Shown here: positions 21,696-33,731 of the stretch, piece by piece
How positions within the stretch are numbered: position 1 is the stretch's first letter
Layout: each line of letters begins with the position of its first letter
Source: Biomphalaria glabrata
Taxonomy: Eukaryota > Mollusca > Gastropoda > Planorbidae
Length of the DNA: 64,000 nucleotides
Assembly (NCBI RefSeq): GCF_947242115.1
Contig: NC_074728.1
Coordinates: 2,908,201-2,972,200 of the forward strand
Direction of reading: 5' to 3'
Translations under genes and position numbers: made by a program
The notes under the pieces: generated by a model
The model's database searches: none
Told to the model about the DNA's origin: nothing
What the model saw: the letters and a program-made list of their open reading frames with translations, nothing else

Positions 21696-22690
21696 GGGTT
21701 TATTAAAAGAAATTTCTAAAATCAAATAAGAACATAAAACTAAAATTAGTAAAATGTTATTTAACCTTGGCTAGGCCAATAATAGAATTTGCATGCTCTG
21801 TTTGGGAGCCCTAAATCTAAACTCAGAAAAACATTAACTCTTTCAGTGCGAATTATTTTGATAGAAAAAATGAACACAAATTTTCATGGGGGGGTAGAGT
21901 TACTAAAACTATCATTTAATAACTTTTTTATTTTATTAAATATCTAACATATTTTATTCTATAAATAAATAGACTACTAAATTATAATAAAAAAATTAAT
22001 TATTCATGGAAATTTTTTTTCCATTAATTTCAAACTGAGCACGGAAAAAGGAAATATATTTAAAAATTCATTTAAAATCGATATACCGAGAGAATTAACC
22101 TTTTAATTAAACATTTAATCCATAAATATTGAAAAAGCACAAAACTAAATACATTTAATAACTTCAAATTTCATAAAAGATAAATAAATGCACTAAGAAA
22201 TTTACTATATTTACATTTTTTGGGTAATGGGAAATAAACTTTAGAGGTAGCATTAAAACAATGTTGTCTTTTTAAAAAAACAAACGTGTTGGTACTGCAT
22301 CGAATTCACTACCAAAACAAAGAACAATCACTCCCATATCCGTGAAATGAAAAAAAAAAGAGAGAAATTAAAGTTTAACATAAAAAAGATAGTGAAATAA
22401 ATATTATAAACCAAGTTACTCGCTGAGAGTAACACCGCACTGCCCAGCGCTACCCAAGTTACTCGCTGAGAGTAACACAGCACTAAAAGAGTAAAGAAAC
22501 TGGAACAGACACAAAATAGAGCAGTGAGATTCATAACAAACGAATATTCACATTTGACTAGAGTAACACCTTTAATAAAATCACTAAATTTAGAAAGCTT
22601 TCAGGACAGAAGACTCAAAAGTAAAGTAGCAATTATACATAAAACACTAAACTCTAGTCCGACTTGCAGAAATAAAAGAGTTTTCTTTGG
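21696..22690 (+). mobile_element. CR1/L2-like LINE reverse-transcriptase fragment, split by a TTAA MITE
   Basis: Upstream of 21834 it encodes LARPIIEFACSVWE-like residues. Downstream of 22495 it encodes KLEQTQNRAVRFITNEYSH and SLNLESFQDRRLKSKVAI. The two parts are one reverse-transcriptase C-terminal region, with the frame continuing across the MITE site. It ends about 125 bp before the TFIIE beta start codon. Confidence 0.75.
21834..22495. mobile_element. TTAA-flanked MITE (piggyBac-like), 662 bp
   Basis: The left end is TTAACTCTTTCAGTGC; the right end is GCACTAAAAGAGTAAA. These are inverted repeats with a TTAA/TAAA target site. Near the right end GTTACTCGCTGAGAGTAAC occurs twice (about 22417 and 22457), itself a perfect hairpin. 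Confidence 0.75.
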
Positions 22691-22814
22691 ATGACATTTG
22701 CGTGGTGTCCCGCGTGGTTGGGCGGCATAAAGAATTATATTTATCTATAGATAATATGACATTTCTTTGAGCTACATTTTTAATTTTTATTTTCAGATTT
22801 AAATTTAAAAAAAA

Positions 22815-25800
22815 ATGGATCCTGCTCTATTAAGAGAACGGGAGGCATTTTTGAAGCGTGCCAAAGCTACCCCCCACACAGTTGATAAAAGAAAGTCCAA
22901 ATCTGATGGCAATGATAAAAAATCCAAAAAGGCTAAAGTGCGTCCAGAGGCATCAAAGCCTGCCAGTGAGTTTGCTTAACTTCCCAATATGAATATCATT
23001 TAATCAAAGTTTGGCTCCTCAGGTTTGACTTAGTGGTGTCTTCTTCATCATCATTATCCGTCCTTTGTGTTCTTGATTGGAACATAGGATCTCATTAAAA
23101 CAGGCCACTCTCTATAGTGTATAGCGATATTTTTTTATTGCTTCCCAACTTTTTCTTGCACTGTTATCTTCATCTAGTACACTGCGTCATGTTTTTATTT
23201 TTCTCTTCCTATTCGTCATGTGCACTCTGCATTCCAATCGAGGGCATTTTAATGATAAAAAAAATTCAAGGTGTTTAGTTTTATGTTTCAAAATAGCAGT
23301 AAATCAAGCAGTTTAGATCTATGATAGTTTTTTTTTTTTTTAGTAGTAGTCTTGATTTCCAAATATTGATTCAAGCATTTGCTTTTCTTTTTTTCTTGAG
23401 ATTTAATGTCTGCTTCCCCATCAGTTCCATCTTTATTTCATTACTTTTTACTGGGAAGCGAGATCAACAGGCTAAGTACGCTTGGACTTGGCTTGGTTAC
23501 CTTTGAAGAGGGCTCCAGATTTGACACCCGACTCGAGCAGAGTTGTGTTTACTGAGCGTCTAAAGGCGTCTAAAGGCAGCACGGAATACCTTCTCCCAGA
23601 TACCCCTCTACCACTGGTCCACAAATGTCATGCAATAAGCAGTAGCGCTATATTAAAGCTGTAATTTATTTTTTATGTTATTTATTCATATAGTCAATCA
23701 AAATGTCTTCAATCCAGATTCTATGTATATTCAAGACTTTCTTTATTTTTCAGATCCACTCAATTACAAAACCTCAGAAGGAAGTTCACAGTTTAACTTC
23801 AGTATTTTAGCCAAAATTGTCAAATATTTGAAGGTTATTTGCATTTGTATATATTAGAGATAAAATTTTTACAAATATTGTTTTAGGTGTTTTTCATAGT
23901 TTAAATAAATCCATGTTGTATAAATTCTTTTTACTAAGTATAATTTAGTTCATTTGTTAATTATGTAAAATATTTTAACTTCATTTATTACTATATTTGC
24001 CATGTTTCAGATGAGGCATCAAGGTGGTATGAATGATCCCATGCTGCTTGAGGAGATATTGGATGAGACGCATCAATTGGACATCCCGAGTAAAAAGAAA
24101 CACTGGCTTGCTAGTGAGGTAAGTTCCCATAGTCTGTATTTGTAGGTTTCCGATATTCCTGAAGTTTCTCTAAGGGCTTTCAAAGCACAACCATCCAGTG
24201 GCGCATTGAACACGATGGGTGGCATCTTAGGGCTAGTTTCCTGCAGCTACTTCATTCCAGCCTGTTTGGCAGCACTAATCTTGAATAAAATCTTGAATAC
24301 TCATTTATTTATCTTCTGCTTTAGTTTTTTTTTTGGTGGAGCATCTGTTGTTAGGGATAATACAGACTTTCTGTTGTGCTTTTTTAGTGTAGTTACTTCT
24401 ATATTAAAACTTAAAGGAGGGGGGGGGCTGTCAGATGTACAGTTTGTTTGGTCAACATTGTCTGTTTTAAAAAAAAATATATAATTATTTACCTGGATTC
24501 AAATCTTGGTGAAAACTGGGATTTTAACTCAAATGAGTGCCTGTTGGGGAAGTTGTACTGGTCACATGACATCTGTTGTACTGGCCACATGACACCTGTT
24601 GTACTGGTCACATGACATCTGTTGTACTGGCCACATGACACCTGTTGTACTGGCCACATGACATCTGTTGTACTGGCCACATGACATCTGTTGTACTGGT
24701 CACATGACAGCTGTTGTACTGGCCACATGACATCTGTTGTACTGGCCACATGACACCTGTTGTACTGGCCACATGACACCTCAGTAACCATCAGCCGTAT
24801 AAAGAGATGAGCTTTACATCATCTCTCCCCCCTATAGATCATATAATGTACAGACTTTCCTTTAAAGTAGAAGATAATTATGTTCTATGTGTATCCATGT
24901 ATTAATCAAATCATGTTCGTTAATTAGAGACAAAACTCTGATGTCTTCCTGGCTGATTTGGGAATAGATAAATGATGAAAATTCGTTTTTTTTTTTTTAA
25001 TTGAAATCATTCAATTTCATGTAAGAATCCAGAAATGATTAAATTAAAAAAAAAATGTTACACAAGTGTCTAGTTTTGTCAGACCTTGTCACATGTATTT
25101 TAAATATTAATGAAAATTTCTCTAATTATTGATAAGTTCACTTTGACTATATGTTTTGTTCAACTCTTACTTGGAAAAGAAAAAAAAAAAGATTTTCGCT
25201 AGCTGTAGTATATTTTTTAAAAAGTGAATTTTTGCTTTGAGATCTTTTCTCAACATTAACCAATATTTTGTTGCCAAGCTCATGACACTTTTGAAGATTC
25301 ATCGTGAAAAAGACCCTCCAATTCATGTTCCTAAAATTTGAATGCTACGTTGGTTAGCCTATGTGCCCAGCACAAGAACTAAATCCTAAACTTCCTTCCA
25401 TGTTAGATACTAATTAGAGTCAAGAGACATCATTGAGATCATCCTGTGCTGCACTTAAGGTAGCAAGCTTCTCTCTACAGGGATCAAGTCATCCAGTATT
25501 GTCTTCCTATCTGCTTTTAAATCTTTAACAAAGGCGGCTCACTGCCATGTTGTGGGATTGCTGCCGTGCTTCCACCTTCATCCTTCCTATTTTTACTATT
25601 GTTTGGAACTTTTTATCTTGCCACAAAAAAAAAAAACCAGCCTCGAATGGTGAAATACTTTTAGTCCAACATCCCACCCTATGCATGATTCATTTTGTCT
25701 CAAAAACATTCTATAAAAATATCAGCCTCGAACATAATGTCAACTCAAGACTAATTAGTATTACAGTTTGTTATTTTACCACCTACCCTACTTTCTGTTT

Positions 25801-28800
25801 CAGGCACTGCTCAACAATCCAAAAATTGTAGTGGTCAAAGAGGACGGTGTCAACAAGTTTTGCTTCAAGCCCAAGTTTGACATTCACGACAAGCGAGGTC
25901 TGGTGAAGTTGTTGAAAAATTATGATCTCCATGGCAAAGGAGGGATAATGATTGACGACATTGAAGAGAGTTTGCCCAACTTGCAAAAGGCTAAGGAAGT
26001 AAGTACCAGCATGAGTAGTAGCATGAGAAGTAGCATTAGTAGTGGAATTAGTAGCAGCATTAGTAGTGGGATTAGTAGCAGCATTAGTAGTGGAATTAGT
26101 AGCAGCATTATTAGTAGCATTAGTAAGTAGTAACATTAGTAGCAGCATTAGTAAGAAGTAGCATTAGTAGTTGCATTAGTAAGAAGTAGCATTAGTAGTT
26201 GCATTAGTAAGTGGTAACATTAGTAACAGCATTATTATCATTAGTAGTAGCAGCATTAGTAAGAAGTAGCATTAGTAGTTGTATTAGTAGCAGCATTATT
26301 AGTAGCATTAGTAAGTAGTAACATTAGTAGCAGCATTAGTAAGAAGTAGCATTAGTAGTTGCATTAGTAAGAAGTAGCATTAGTAGTTGCATTAGTAAGT
26401 GGTAACATTAGTAACAGCATTATCATCATGTCTAGTGTTTATTGCTCCTATGTCATAGTCAGTGCACTCTCTTTTGTTTGGCATGAGAAGAATGTTTTTG
26501 TTCTGCCTTTAAGTGCTCTCAAACACAATTCACTCAGCTCTGTAGTTAAAAATCCTTAGTCTTTGTAAACATTGGGATTCAAACTCTGGCCCTCTCAGTT
26601 CAATGAGCAAGCAGTTTATACCATTCAGTCATTAGACAAATCTATGGATGGAAAATGCAAATATAGTTTTTTAGCTACCTCCCCTCTTTTTTTTTTTTTT
26701 TTTGAAAGCTTTGCTTAAAATATTAAACAGTAATGTCTTTTTTTTTTATTGATAAAAAGTCTTGTCTAGCAAAAGCCAATGCTAACTTTCAAATTAAAGA
26801 ATTCAATTCTACAGCATTCTATTGTTTTTTAACGTTCTCTTTCATTCTGTGTGAAATCTTTTTTAAATTAGATTTATAGTGAACACCCATATGAATGAAA
26901 GGGGTTTAGGATATTGTGGAATAATTTTCATAAAAACGAACGCTTTAATTTTTTTTTTATATTGTGGAAAACAAAACAACAACATATTTATCTATGAGCA
27001 CAATAGTGGAAGATTAAGTCTATTGTGGTATTTGACTGACCCTAAACAAAATTTCAAATAATAATTATTTGACTTGTTCAGTGCAGATGAAATATTGGTA
27101 TATTTAAATTTTTGGTGTAAAGCGTAACTAAAAGACTATTATTATGGGGAAGGATTTCATTATTTTTTTAAATTACAGAGTATAGAAAAAAAAAAGAAGA
27201 AATATTTGTTGATTTCATTTGTTTCACATAATAAATGCTCCTTTGTTCCTTCTCCAGTCATTGTCAGATTACATTATAGTGATCAAACGGCCACAAGACA
27301 AGAAAGAAGTTCTATTTTACAATGATAAATGTTGCAGATTCAAAGTAGATGAAGGTAATTGTCTTGTCTCTTACATTCAAATAGTAGATTGGGTTTAGTC
27401 TTGACTCAATAAATCACACTCCTGTTAAGTTTAGTCTTTGTTTCTAAGTTTTAAAGCTGTCTTTCCTAGTCACAGTCTAGGCACTATTAGATTCCCTTTA
27501 TTGAGACTCCCTGCTTCGTGATTCTCTTTTCTCTACAACCACTACTGAGCCTGTAAAAACTGACCAGGCTAGAGTTCAAGCTGCGTATGAATAGAGCCAT
27601 TTTTTTTTAAAAAGCATCAATTTTTTTTGTACTGGGTTAAAACAGATTCTTTGGGAAGTCCTTAAAAAATATGTATTTGAATAAATATTCAAGTTACTGA
27701 AAAAAAGAAAGTTCTAAGGATGAAGTGTGACAAAATCATCTGGAAATATCTTTTTGGTAGAATATAAAAGTAAACTTGGCTATACCAGGATCCTTAGTGT
27801 TTTGTCATTGGTCATTAGTCTTTTGGTTAGTAATTATTCATTCACTAGTTGAACAGTGACATTTTTGTCTGTCGAGCTGTTGTATTACTTATATGACTTG
27901 TAGAGGAGATATTTTCATTTGAATGAGTTTCAAGATCATTGTTTTCAACAGTTTGTTTCTTCTGTGTAGTACTTTGGTTTGGATTTTAAATTTTTCCATA
28001 TGATACATATCAATGTTCATATCTATCTTTCAAAAGTGATTTTTTAAATTTCTTTTAATTAACCAATTTTAATTGATTTATGTTTTTTACTGACCTCTTA
28101 GGTTTTTGACGTAAAATATTAATGAATTTATTTGTTCCGTTTTTTTGTTGTTTTTTTTTCATTAGAATTTCAAAAGTTATGGCGCAGTGTTGCAGTGGAG
28201 GGTCTTGACGACCAGAAGATAGAAGAATATTTAAGTAAACAAGGCATTACAACCATGGAGGCATCAGGATACAAGAAAGTGGTACGTTCCCTTTGCTTTG
28301 TTCTTTGGAAATCATTTGATGCATAACCAATTAAACTCATTCACTGCGGTTTCCAGTTTTAAAAAGTCATATTTATCTCCTATTCCAAAAGAGATAACTG
28401 AAAACAAAGAAAGGAATTTTTAAAAGAGTATTTATTAAAAAACTAATATATAATTAATCGAGATAGTCCGAATGTTAGCTGTACTATAAAGAATTTAATT
28501 ACATAAGTCAAGAAAATTCTCTTGGACTTTAAAGATATAAAATAAATAGTAGATGAAAAAGAAAAATGTAATGATCTACAAAGTACAAAACATCATTTCA
28601 GCTTTTACATACTGTACAAAATTACAATTTAAGTCTACCTACATTCTAAAAATAGAAGTACTACAGTATACACTAATTACATACATTTATTTTGGCACCA
28701 CTCGGATTACTGAGCTTTTCAGATTATGAAGTGTCAGGTTATCAAATAGTCAACTGTTTATACATTTCTTTAAATATTTGGTCAAAATGACCCAAATTGT

Positions 28801-29008
28801 TGTTATAGAGAGGCATATCTTCTGTAGAAAGAGTTAAAGATTTTTTTTTTCTTTAAAACTTTTTACTATAAATTATTTTTATTATCTTTCCCAGTCGGCG
28901 ATGCCCAGAAGAAAAAGAGGCAAACAGAAGCCCCGTTCGTTCAAGAAACACAATGACCATCTCGAAGGTGTGCTACAGGATTATAGTGAGAACCCTCCAG
29001 GGAAATAA
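22815..29008 (+). CDS. GTF2E2: General transcription factor IIE subunit beta
   Basis: TFIIE beta pairs with TFIIE alpha in the RNA polymerase II preinitiation complex and helps recruit and regulate TFIIH. Seven coding exons give 286 residues (human 291): 22815-22965, 23754-23833, 24011-24118, 25804-25998, 27258-27354, 28166-28281, 28895-29008. All junctions are GT-AG and the frame is continuous. [16 protein letters not shown] opens it as in vertebrates, followed by a lysine-rich linker. The winged-helix core has [51 protein letters not shown] and [14 protein letters not shown]. Then come the second winged helix, [15 protein letters not shown] and [11 protein letters not shown], and the basic C-terminus [33 protein letters not shown] acceptor ends at 22796, so a 5' UTR exon probably lies upstream. 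Introns carry a SINE, a VNTR and a TTAA MITE. Confidence 0.96.
23450..23665 (+). mobile_element. tRNA-derived SINE, family B, in TFIIE beta intron 1
   Basis: The head is GGGAAGCGAGATCAACAGGC, with ATTTGACACCCGACTCGAGC at the B box. CGTCTAAAGG is duplicated in the body. It lies about 90 bp upstream of exon 2. Confidence 0.75.
24490..24835 (+). mobile_element. tRNA-derived SINE, family A, expanded by an internal minisatellite
   Basis: The left part has GGATTCAAATCTTGGTGAAA and GAGTGCCTGTTGGGGAAG. The right part has AGCTTTACATCATCTC and CCCCCCTATAGATCA. These correspond to the A-family body and end. Between them the GTGGCCAGTACAAC region is tandemly amplified. Confidence 0.65.
24553..24785. repeat. 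23-bp minisatellite, about 10 units, inside a SINE
   Basis: The unit is TTGTACTGGYCACATGACAY plus three bases, repeated with C/T variants. It lies in intron 3 of TFIIE beta. Confidence 0.95.
26005..26425. repeat. Compound AGTAGCATT minisatellite in TFIIE beta intron 4
   Basis: About 420 bp of AGTAGCATTAGTAG-type units with trinucleotide periodicity. A block about 130 bp long (around 26100-26230) recurs at about 26290-26420. It starts within ten bases of the exon 4 donor (25998|GTAAGT). Confidence 0.9.
28331..28837. mobile_element. Possible TTAA-flanked MITE in TFIIE beta intron 6
   Basis: TTAAACTCATTCACTGCGG at the left and TAGAAAGAGTTAA at the right. TTAA on both sides and short imperfect inverted ends resemble the MITEs at 21834, 40339 and 53270. 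The right end lies 57 bp before the exon 7 acceptor. Confidence 0.5.
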
Positions 29009-29882
29009 CTCCATTAGTCATTAGCACATGAATCAGTGCTGCACTTCCCGTGGTATCTTGGTTCCCTTGGGATTGGTTTCCTAGAGTTTCAAGTGGATCT
29101 ATATCAAAGACATGCTTGTTATTTCAATAGCACTCTGTAGAGGTCATCTCTAAAGAACAAAGCGTATTGAATTCCTAGGATTCGAACATCGTGATTATCA
29201 GACAATTTCATTTACTCAGTGCCTCGTTGCATTCCAAACATTTTGTGCACAATACTTGTTGGTGAAATGGGTGTTAGGAGGAAAATAACTTCGAAATTTA
29301 TTGGTGGAATAAATGAGAAGGTAACTTATGACAAAAAAAAAATATTGGTGGAATTCGTGCTACATTAGAGCTAAAAAAAAACATTTATTTTAGTATATTT
29401 TTATTTCTGGTACTGATAATGCCTCTTTCTCTTAAATTCATTTCTTTTAATCTAGTTATTTCCTAAAAATGTGAATTGTTTGTGCATAGAAAAGAAAATA
29501 TATGCATAGAGAGAGATATTTTGTGTAAGGTGACAGAAAACAACAAATCAGGTCTTCTTTTATAAATATGTACATATATTCACGAGACAGTATACTTAAG
29601 TGATATTGTTGAGACATACTGAAAATTCAATGGGTTAAGTTCTCATCCAAAACTATTATTTTAATTTAGCATTATTATAACGACAGTGGTCAATTTGTTA
29701 TATAAATATATATGCTAAGAAAAAAAAAGACATATTGCCAACTCTCTTCATGTATATGAATAGTTTTTCATGCAGACCCCTAGGAGGTGGTAGTCAACAA
29801 TCAGTTGATAAAGTTGCCATTCGCCAACACATTGACTTTATTGAATCTCACCCGAGACTTAAGACTTGCAGCAAGTTATCAA
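29009..29882 (+). other. TFIIE beta 3' UTR and flank
   Basis: An AATAAA at 29308-29313, 300 bases past the stop, is a reasonable polyadenylation signal. Another AATAAA lies near 31800. Which is used cannot be told. Confidence 0.45.
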
Positions 29883-30070
29883 TTCATCTTATCTTATAAA
29901 ATACAGGCGTTATGTCAAAAATGAGATGATTACGTCCTATGTGTGTCCCTAGGTCAATCTATTTTTGTATGCTTATCAATGACTTAAATTCTCCCATGTT
30001 ACTGGTTTTCCTGGCTGACTCAGGCCACCCATTAATAGCACTAGGGAAGAACGAACATTTGGCTATCATA
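29883..30070 (-). mobile_element. LINE 3' end, (TTATC)n-tail family
   Basis: TCATCTTATCTTATAAAATAC and GATTACGTCCTATGTGTG, then the complement of the A-I-R-A-W-N reverse-transcriptase end (TTAATAGCACTAGGGAAGAA). Confidence 0.65.
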
Positions 30071-30547
30071 GGCTAGCACCTGTCCTGCCATCGTTAACAT
30101 TTTACGCAGTCCATTTCTTGATGTAGTTTCTCCATTCTCCGACTTCTTCTGTTGTCCCTGGCACTCTTTCTTGCAGTTACGCCATTGGAGTTACTTCACA
30201 ATATGTACCAAACTATGATTGCCATTTTTTTTTCTATCAATTAACTCTTACTAGCTTCTTAGCTTTCTGAATAAATATTTCAGTTTGTGTAAAGAGCTAT
30301 CCATCTTAAAAAGTCCAATATCTAGTCAACCCGAAAATTCTACTTGAGTATTTAAGAAAACATGGACTTAAAAATTTGTGTTTGGTGCATGTTGCTTCCC
30401 TCATCTACTGGTGATACAGAAGTTGTTGCCCTTGTACTTTGGAGCTGATCTGTGAGGGGAGGAAGACACTGTAGCTATTAATATATACTTCCTAGTGTCA
30501 GTGTCTCTTAGCCTTTCTTTTTAATAACCTGTTGGTTCTAAAGGAAC

Positions 30548-30750
30548 GGCCACCTGGTTGTGTGGTATGTGCTCTGGACTGTCATTTGGTGGTCCAGAGT
30601 TTGAACCCTCCCCACCACAATCATCCTCCATCCTGCAGGAGGCTTGGGCTAGGATGTATTCTTAAAATATGAAGGATCAAGTGTTGCATGATCTGTTAGG
30701 ATGGATCACTTTGTACTGCAATCTGCCTTAGGGCTTGACTCCAGAATCTT
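30548..30750 (+). mobile_element. tRNA-derived SINE, family C
   Basis: CACCTGGTTGTGTGGTATGTG (A-box-like) and GGTCCAGAGTTTGAACCC (B-box-like), then CCTGCAGGAGGCTTGGGC as in the other copies. Confidence 0.7.
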
Positions 30751-32271
30751 TTCCAATGTTTGTGTGTATAGCAGCAAGAAGATGGAATTTTGGAATGAGA
30801 GTTTTCTTTCTCTTTAGTAAGTAGCCTGCCAAGGCTAGCAATCCCCTAAACATTTTCCTAAGTGGCTTCTAAAGAAAGTTTCTGTTTCTTATAGTCCAAT
30901 ATTTGAACATTTTCATTCTTTTGATGTTCTGACCTCTTTTGTTGTTTTTTAATGCTGTCCCTAAGTGAAAAGGATTAAAAAGGTTAGTATCAACCTAACA
31001 AAACAATTCCATTACCAGCAGTATTACAGTTTCAGTTTTGTCCTTACACTTAGTGGAAAAGATCTTCTCTACCAAAGTATATATCAGAAAAAAACAATCC
31101 ATACTCATTTTTAATGTCCTAAGACACATCTTAAATCTCTACAAGACTTGGGAAATATTGGCTGTAAATGTTGGAGTTTAGTTGAGTGGAATGATTGATT
31201 TGGTTTTTACATGATTGTCTGACCAATGGGCTAGCTTAAGAATAATTTATATATATGTTTGCTAGTGATGAACAGTTATAAGTGTTACCTTATAGTTTTT
31301 GTCTATTAAAAATGTTTGAATGGCTCTTGTGTACAGTTAGTGTTTCTTTATAATTGAACCAGCCAGGACTTAGCATGGTTTAAAGTCTAATAGACACGCA
31401 CAACTAGATTAACCCATGAATAAGTGTTGCACTTTTATTATTTATCTGCTCTTTTGAAGGAATATCTGTAATTGAGAAGATAACTTTAGGTACTTTTAGT
31501 TGCTGGTACATAGATGTATGGGTCTACAGTGCATGATAAACGTGCCTGACATTTTGGGATACCCGTACTTACTAATAGACAAAATGTACATGACAATATT
31601 TTGAAGAGTCCTTACGGTGGGCTAAGAAGAATTGATTTAAAGTTGGAGACTTTATGGGGGAAAGAATTATATTTTATCCAAGGCTTTGCTAACACACTGA
31701 GAGATGTGCTATGTTTCTGTACCATTAAAAGTTGTAAATGTTGTTTATTTTTTCCATTTCATTAGGAATATTAATTATTCTGTCACTGATTATGAACCTC
31801 AATAAAGTCCATAGGAGAAGTATATAGCCTTTAAACTAAAGAGTAATTTCTCCTGATATTTATCAAAGACTTGCTTTTCAACTGGCCCATCTCATAAGAA
31901 TCAACTTGAGAAACACTGAAGATTTCATGGGAGGTGTGAATTGTTCAGGTCTGGAAAAAAACATAAAACTGTTGACCCTGTTGTGCCGTTAAAAGTCTTT
32001 GGTTTGTGTTGACTTTGTGTCTAGCTGCTTCAGACTAGTTCCCTGATAATTTATCTGTAAGATGATTAACATGTTAACCTCGAATAAGTTAAGCTATTAT
32101 CTTAATATAAGATACAAAAGAATACAATTAAAACGAATAAATAATGCCAGACCTTTGTGCCTATTTCACCAACATAAGACCTTGGTATATAGGTAAGGGG
32201 TGCAAGGGGGAAAAACAACATTGGTATTCAGATTGCTTTCATCTTAAGTCATTGAGACTTCATCATCCTCA
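30751..32271. other. Intergenic, no gene recognised
   Basis: AT-rich without recognisable exons. It may hold a long 3' UTR of TFIIE beta if the AATAAA near 31800 is used. Confidence 0.4.
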
Positions 32272-32840
32272 TCTGTTCCTTAACTTACGTCGTAGGGGTG
32301 GCTGTGACAGCATAAACAAAGCCCTCCATATTTCCCGGCCATTAACTGTTCCTTGACTTACGTCGTAGGGGTGGCTGTGACAGCATAAACAAAGCCCTCC
32401 ATATTTCCCGGCCATTAACTGTTCCTTAACTTACGTCGTAGGGGTGGCTGTGACAGCATAAACAAAGCCCTCCATATTTCCCGGCCATTAACTGTTCCTT
32501 GACTTACGTCGTAGGGGTGGCTGTGACAGCATAAACAAAGCCCTCCATATTTCCCGGCCATTAACTGTTCCTTGACTTACGTCGTAGGGGTGGCTGTGAC
32601 AGCATAAACAAAGCCCTCCATATTTCCCGGCCATTAACTGTTCCTTGACTTACGTCGTAGGGGTGGCTGTGACAGCATAAACAAAGCCCTCCATATTTCC
32701 CGGCCATTAACTGTTCCTTGACTTACGTCGTAGGGGTGGCTGTGACAGCATAAACAAAGCCCTCCATATTTCCCGGCCATTAACTGTTCCTTGACTTACG
32801 TCGTAGGGGTGGCTGTGACAGCATAAACAAAGCCCTCCAT
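32272..32840. repeat. 73-bp satellite, about 7.8 near-identical units
   Basis: Unit starts recur exactly every 73 bases (32280, 32353, 32426 ... 32791). The only regular variant seen is CTTAACTTACG against CTTGACTTACG; only the last unit diverges at its end. Each unit contains GACTTACGTCGTAGGGGTGG and TTTCCCGGCCATTAACTG and is more GC-rich than its surroundings. Confidence 0.97.
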
Positions 32841-32914
32841 TTTTTCCAGGTCATCAGCTGTTCACGGATATCAAGAGAGAGGCCACGCATTAAGTTAGAA
32901 AAGTAAAGTTCTTC

Positions 32915-33105
32915 TTTTAGACCTTGCGATCTAAAGGGCAGATGATGTAAAGGTCATCCGTCTCTGTGTCTCACGGTGAACAAGGGTGTCATGTGGCCAA
33001 AACAACGACCAACCGCCTTTACTTTCCCAATATAATGTCAGGTACCCAATAGAGCTGGGTGGACTCAGAAGCGCCCAATTAAAGATCCCGGAATTAAGAG
33101 ATCTA
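32915..33105 (-). mobile_element. tRNA-derived SINE, family A, headless
   Basis: TTAGACCTTGCGATCTAAAG and GTCATGTGGCCAAAACAACG, then GCTGGGTGGACTCAGAAGCG. The tRNA-like head is missing. Confidence 0.75.
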
Positions 33106-33112
33106 CAAGTTG

Positions 33113-33530
33113 TTATGGAGTTTCTGGGTGTTTCTATGGTGATGGTAAAAGGTTAGCCATTGGTTGGTGGCTATGCAGTGTAAATGATGCAAGATATATA
33201 TAAGCGGCACTGTCGTAAGCTTTCTTGGGTAAGTCTCCAGAATGCCAGAGTGAAAAGACGTATTTTGTAGTGAGTTAGATTTTGTTCAAATACAATTAAT
33301 TTTTATATTAGGCCCCTATTACTAATGTCTTCTACATTTATTTCATCTCGAGTTGAATTAGTCTGTATATAATTGTAATAAAAGTTAAATTTTGTTTAGT
33401 CCACAAAAGAAGTTATTACAGTTATTTCAAGTTTTACTATTTAAAATACGACACGCCTACAGCAGTTTAATTAGTTGTCTACCAGCAGTTTAAATTGGTG
33501 CTAAATGCTACAAGTCAACGACACTCTATA
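33113..33530 (+). repeat. About 0.4-kb interspersed repeat, solo-LTR-like, copy 2
   Basis: Collinear with 11708-12122. It begins TGTTATGGAG, has a GATATATATAAGCGGC TATA-like site, a GTGAAAAGACG block and TTGTCTACCAGCAG near the end. Both copies follow a SINE A on their left. Confidence 0.5.
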
Positions 33531-33731
33531 TAAATAATGTTAATAATACACAAGAGTAGTAAATTTAATTAACTATTGACAAAGTGATGGCAAATCTAGG
33601 GGCGTATAAACTTAATCTATACGATTCAAATGATTTTGAGAAGGCCTTTTGTCAAATCAAAACAACACTTGTGTAATTTAGTAAACTTGCACTCTAATAA
33701 GGATTACTGTAAATATAATGTCATACATTTT

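Noticed and set aside
24489-24791. 100-codon minus-strand ORF with repeated [11 protein letters not shown]-like units
   Set aside because: A translation of the 23-bp minisatellite; the periodicity is that of the DNA repeat, not of a repeat protein.
25768-26148. Extended ORFs of Ser/Ile or Thr/Asn repeats at the end of TFIIE beta exon 4
   Set aside because: Read-through into the intronic AGTAGCATT array; the exon ends at a consensus GTAAGT donor and the next exon joins in frame.
32272-32840. The 73-bp array considered as a CRISPR-like array
   Set aside because: There are no unique spacers: the whole 73-bp unit repeats, so it is a satellite, and the host is eukaryotic.
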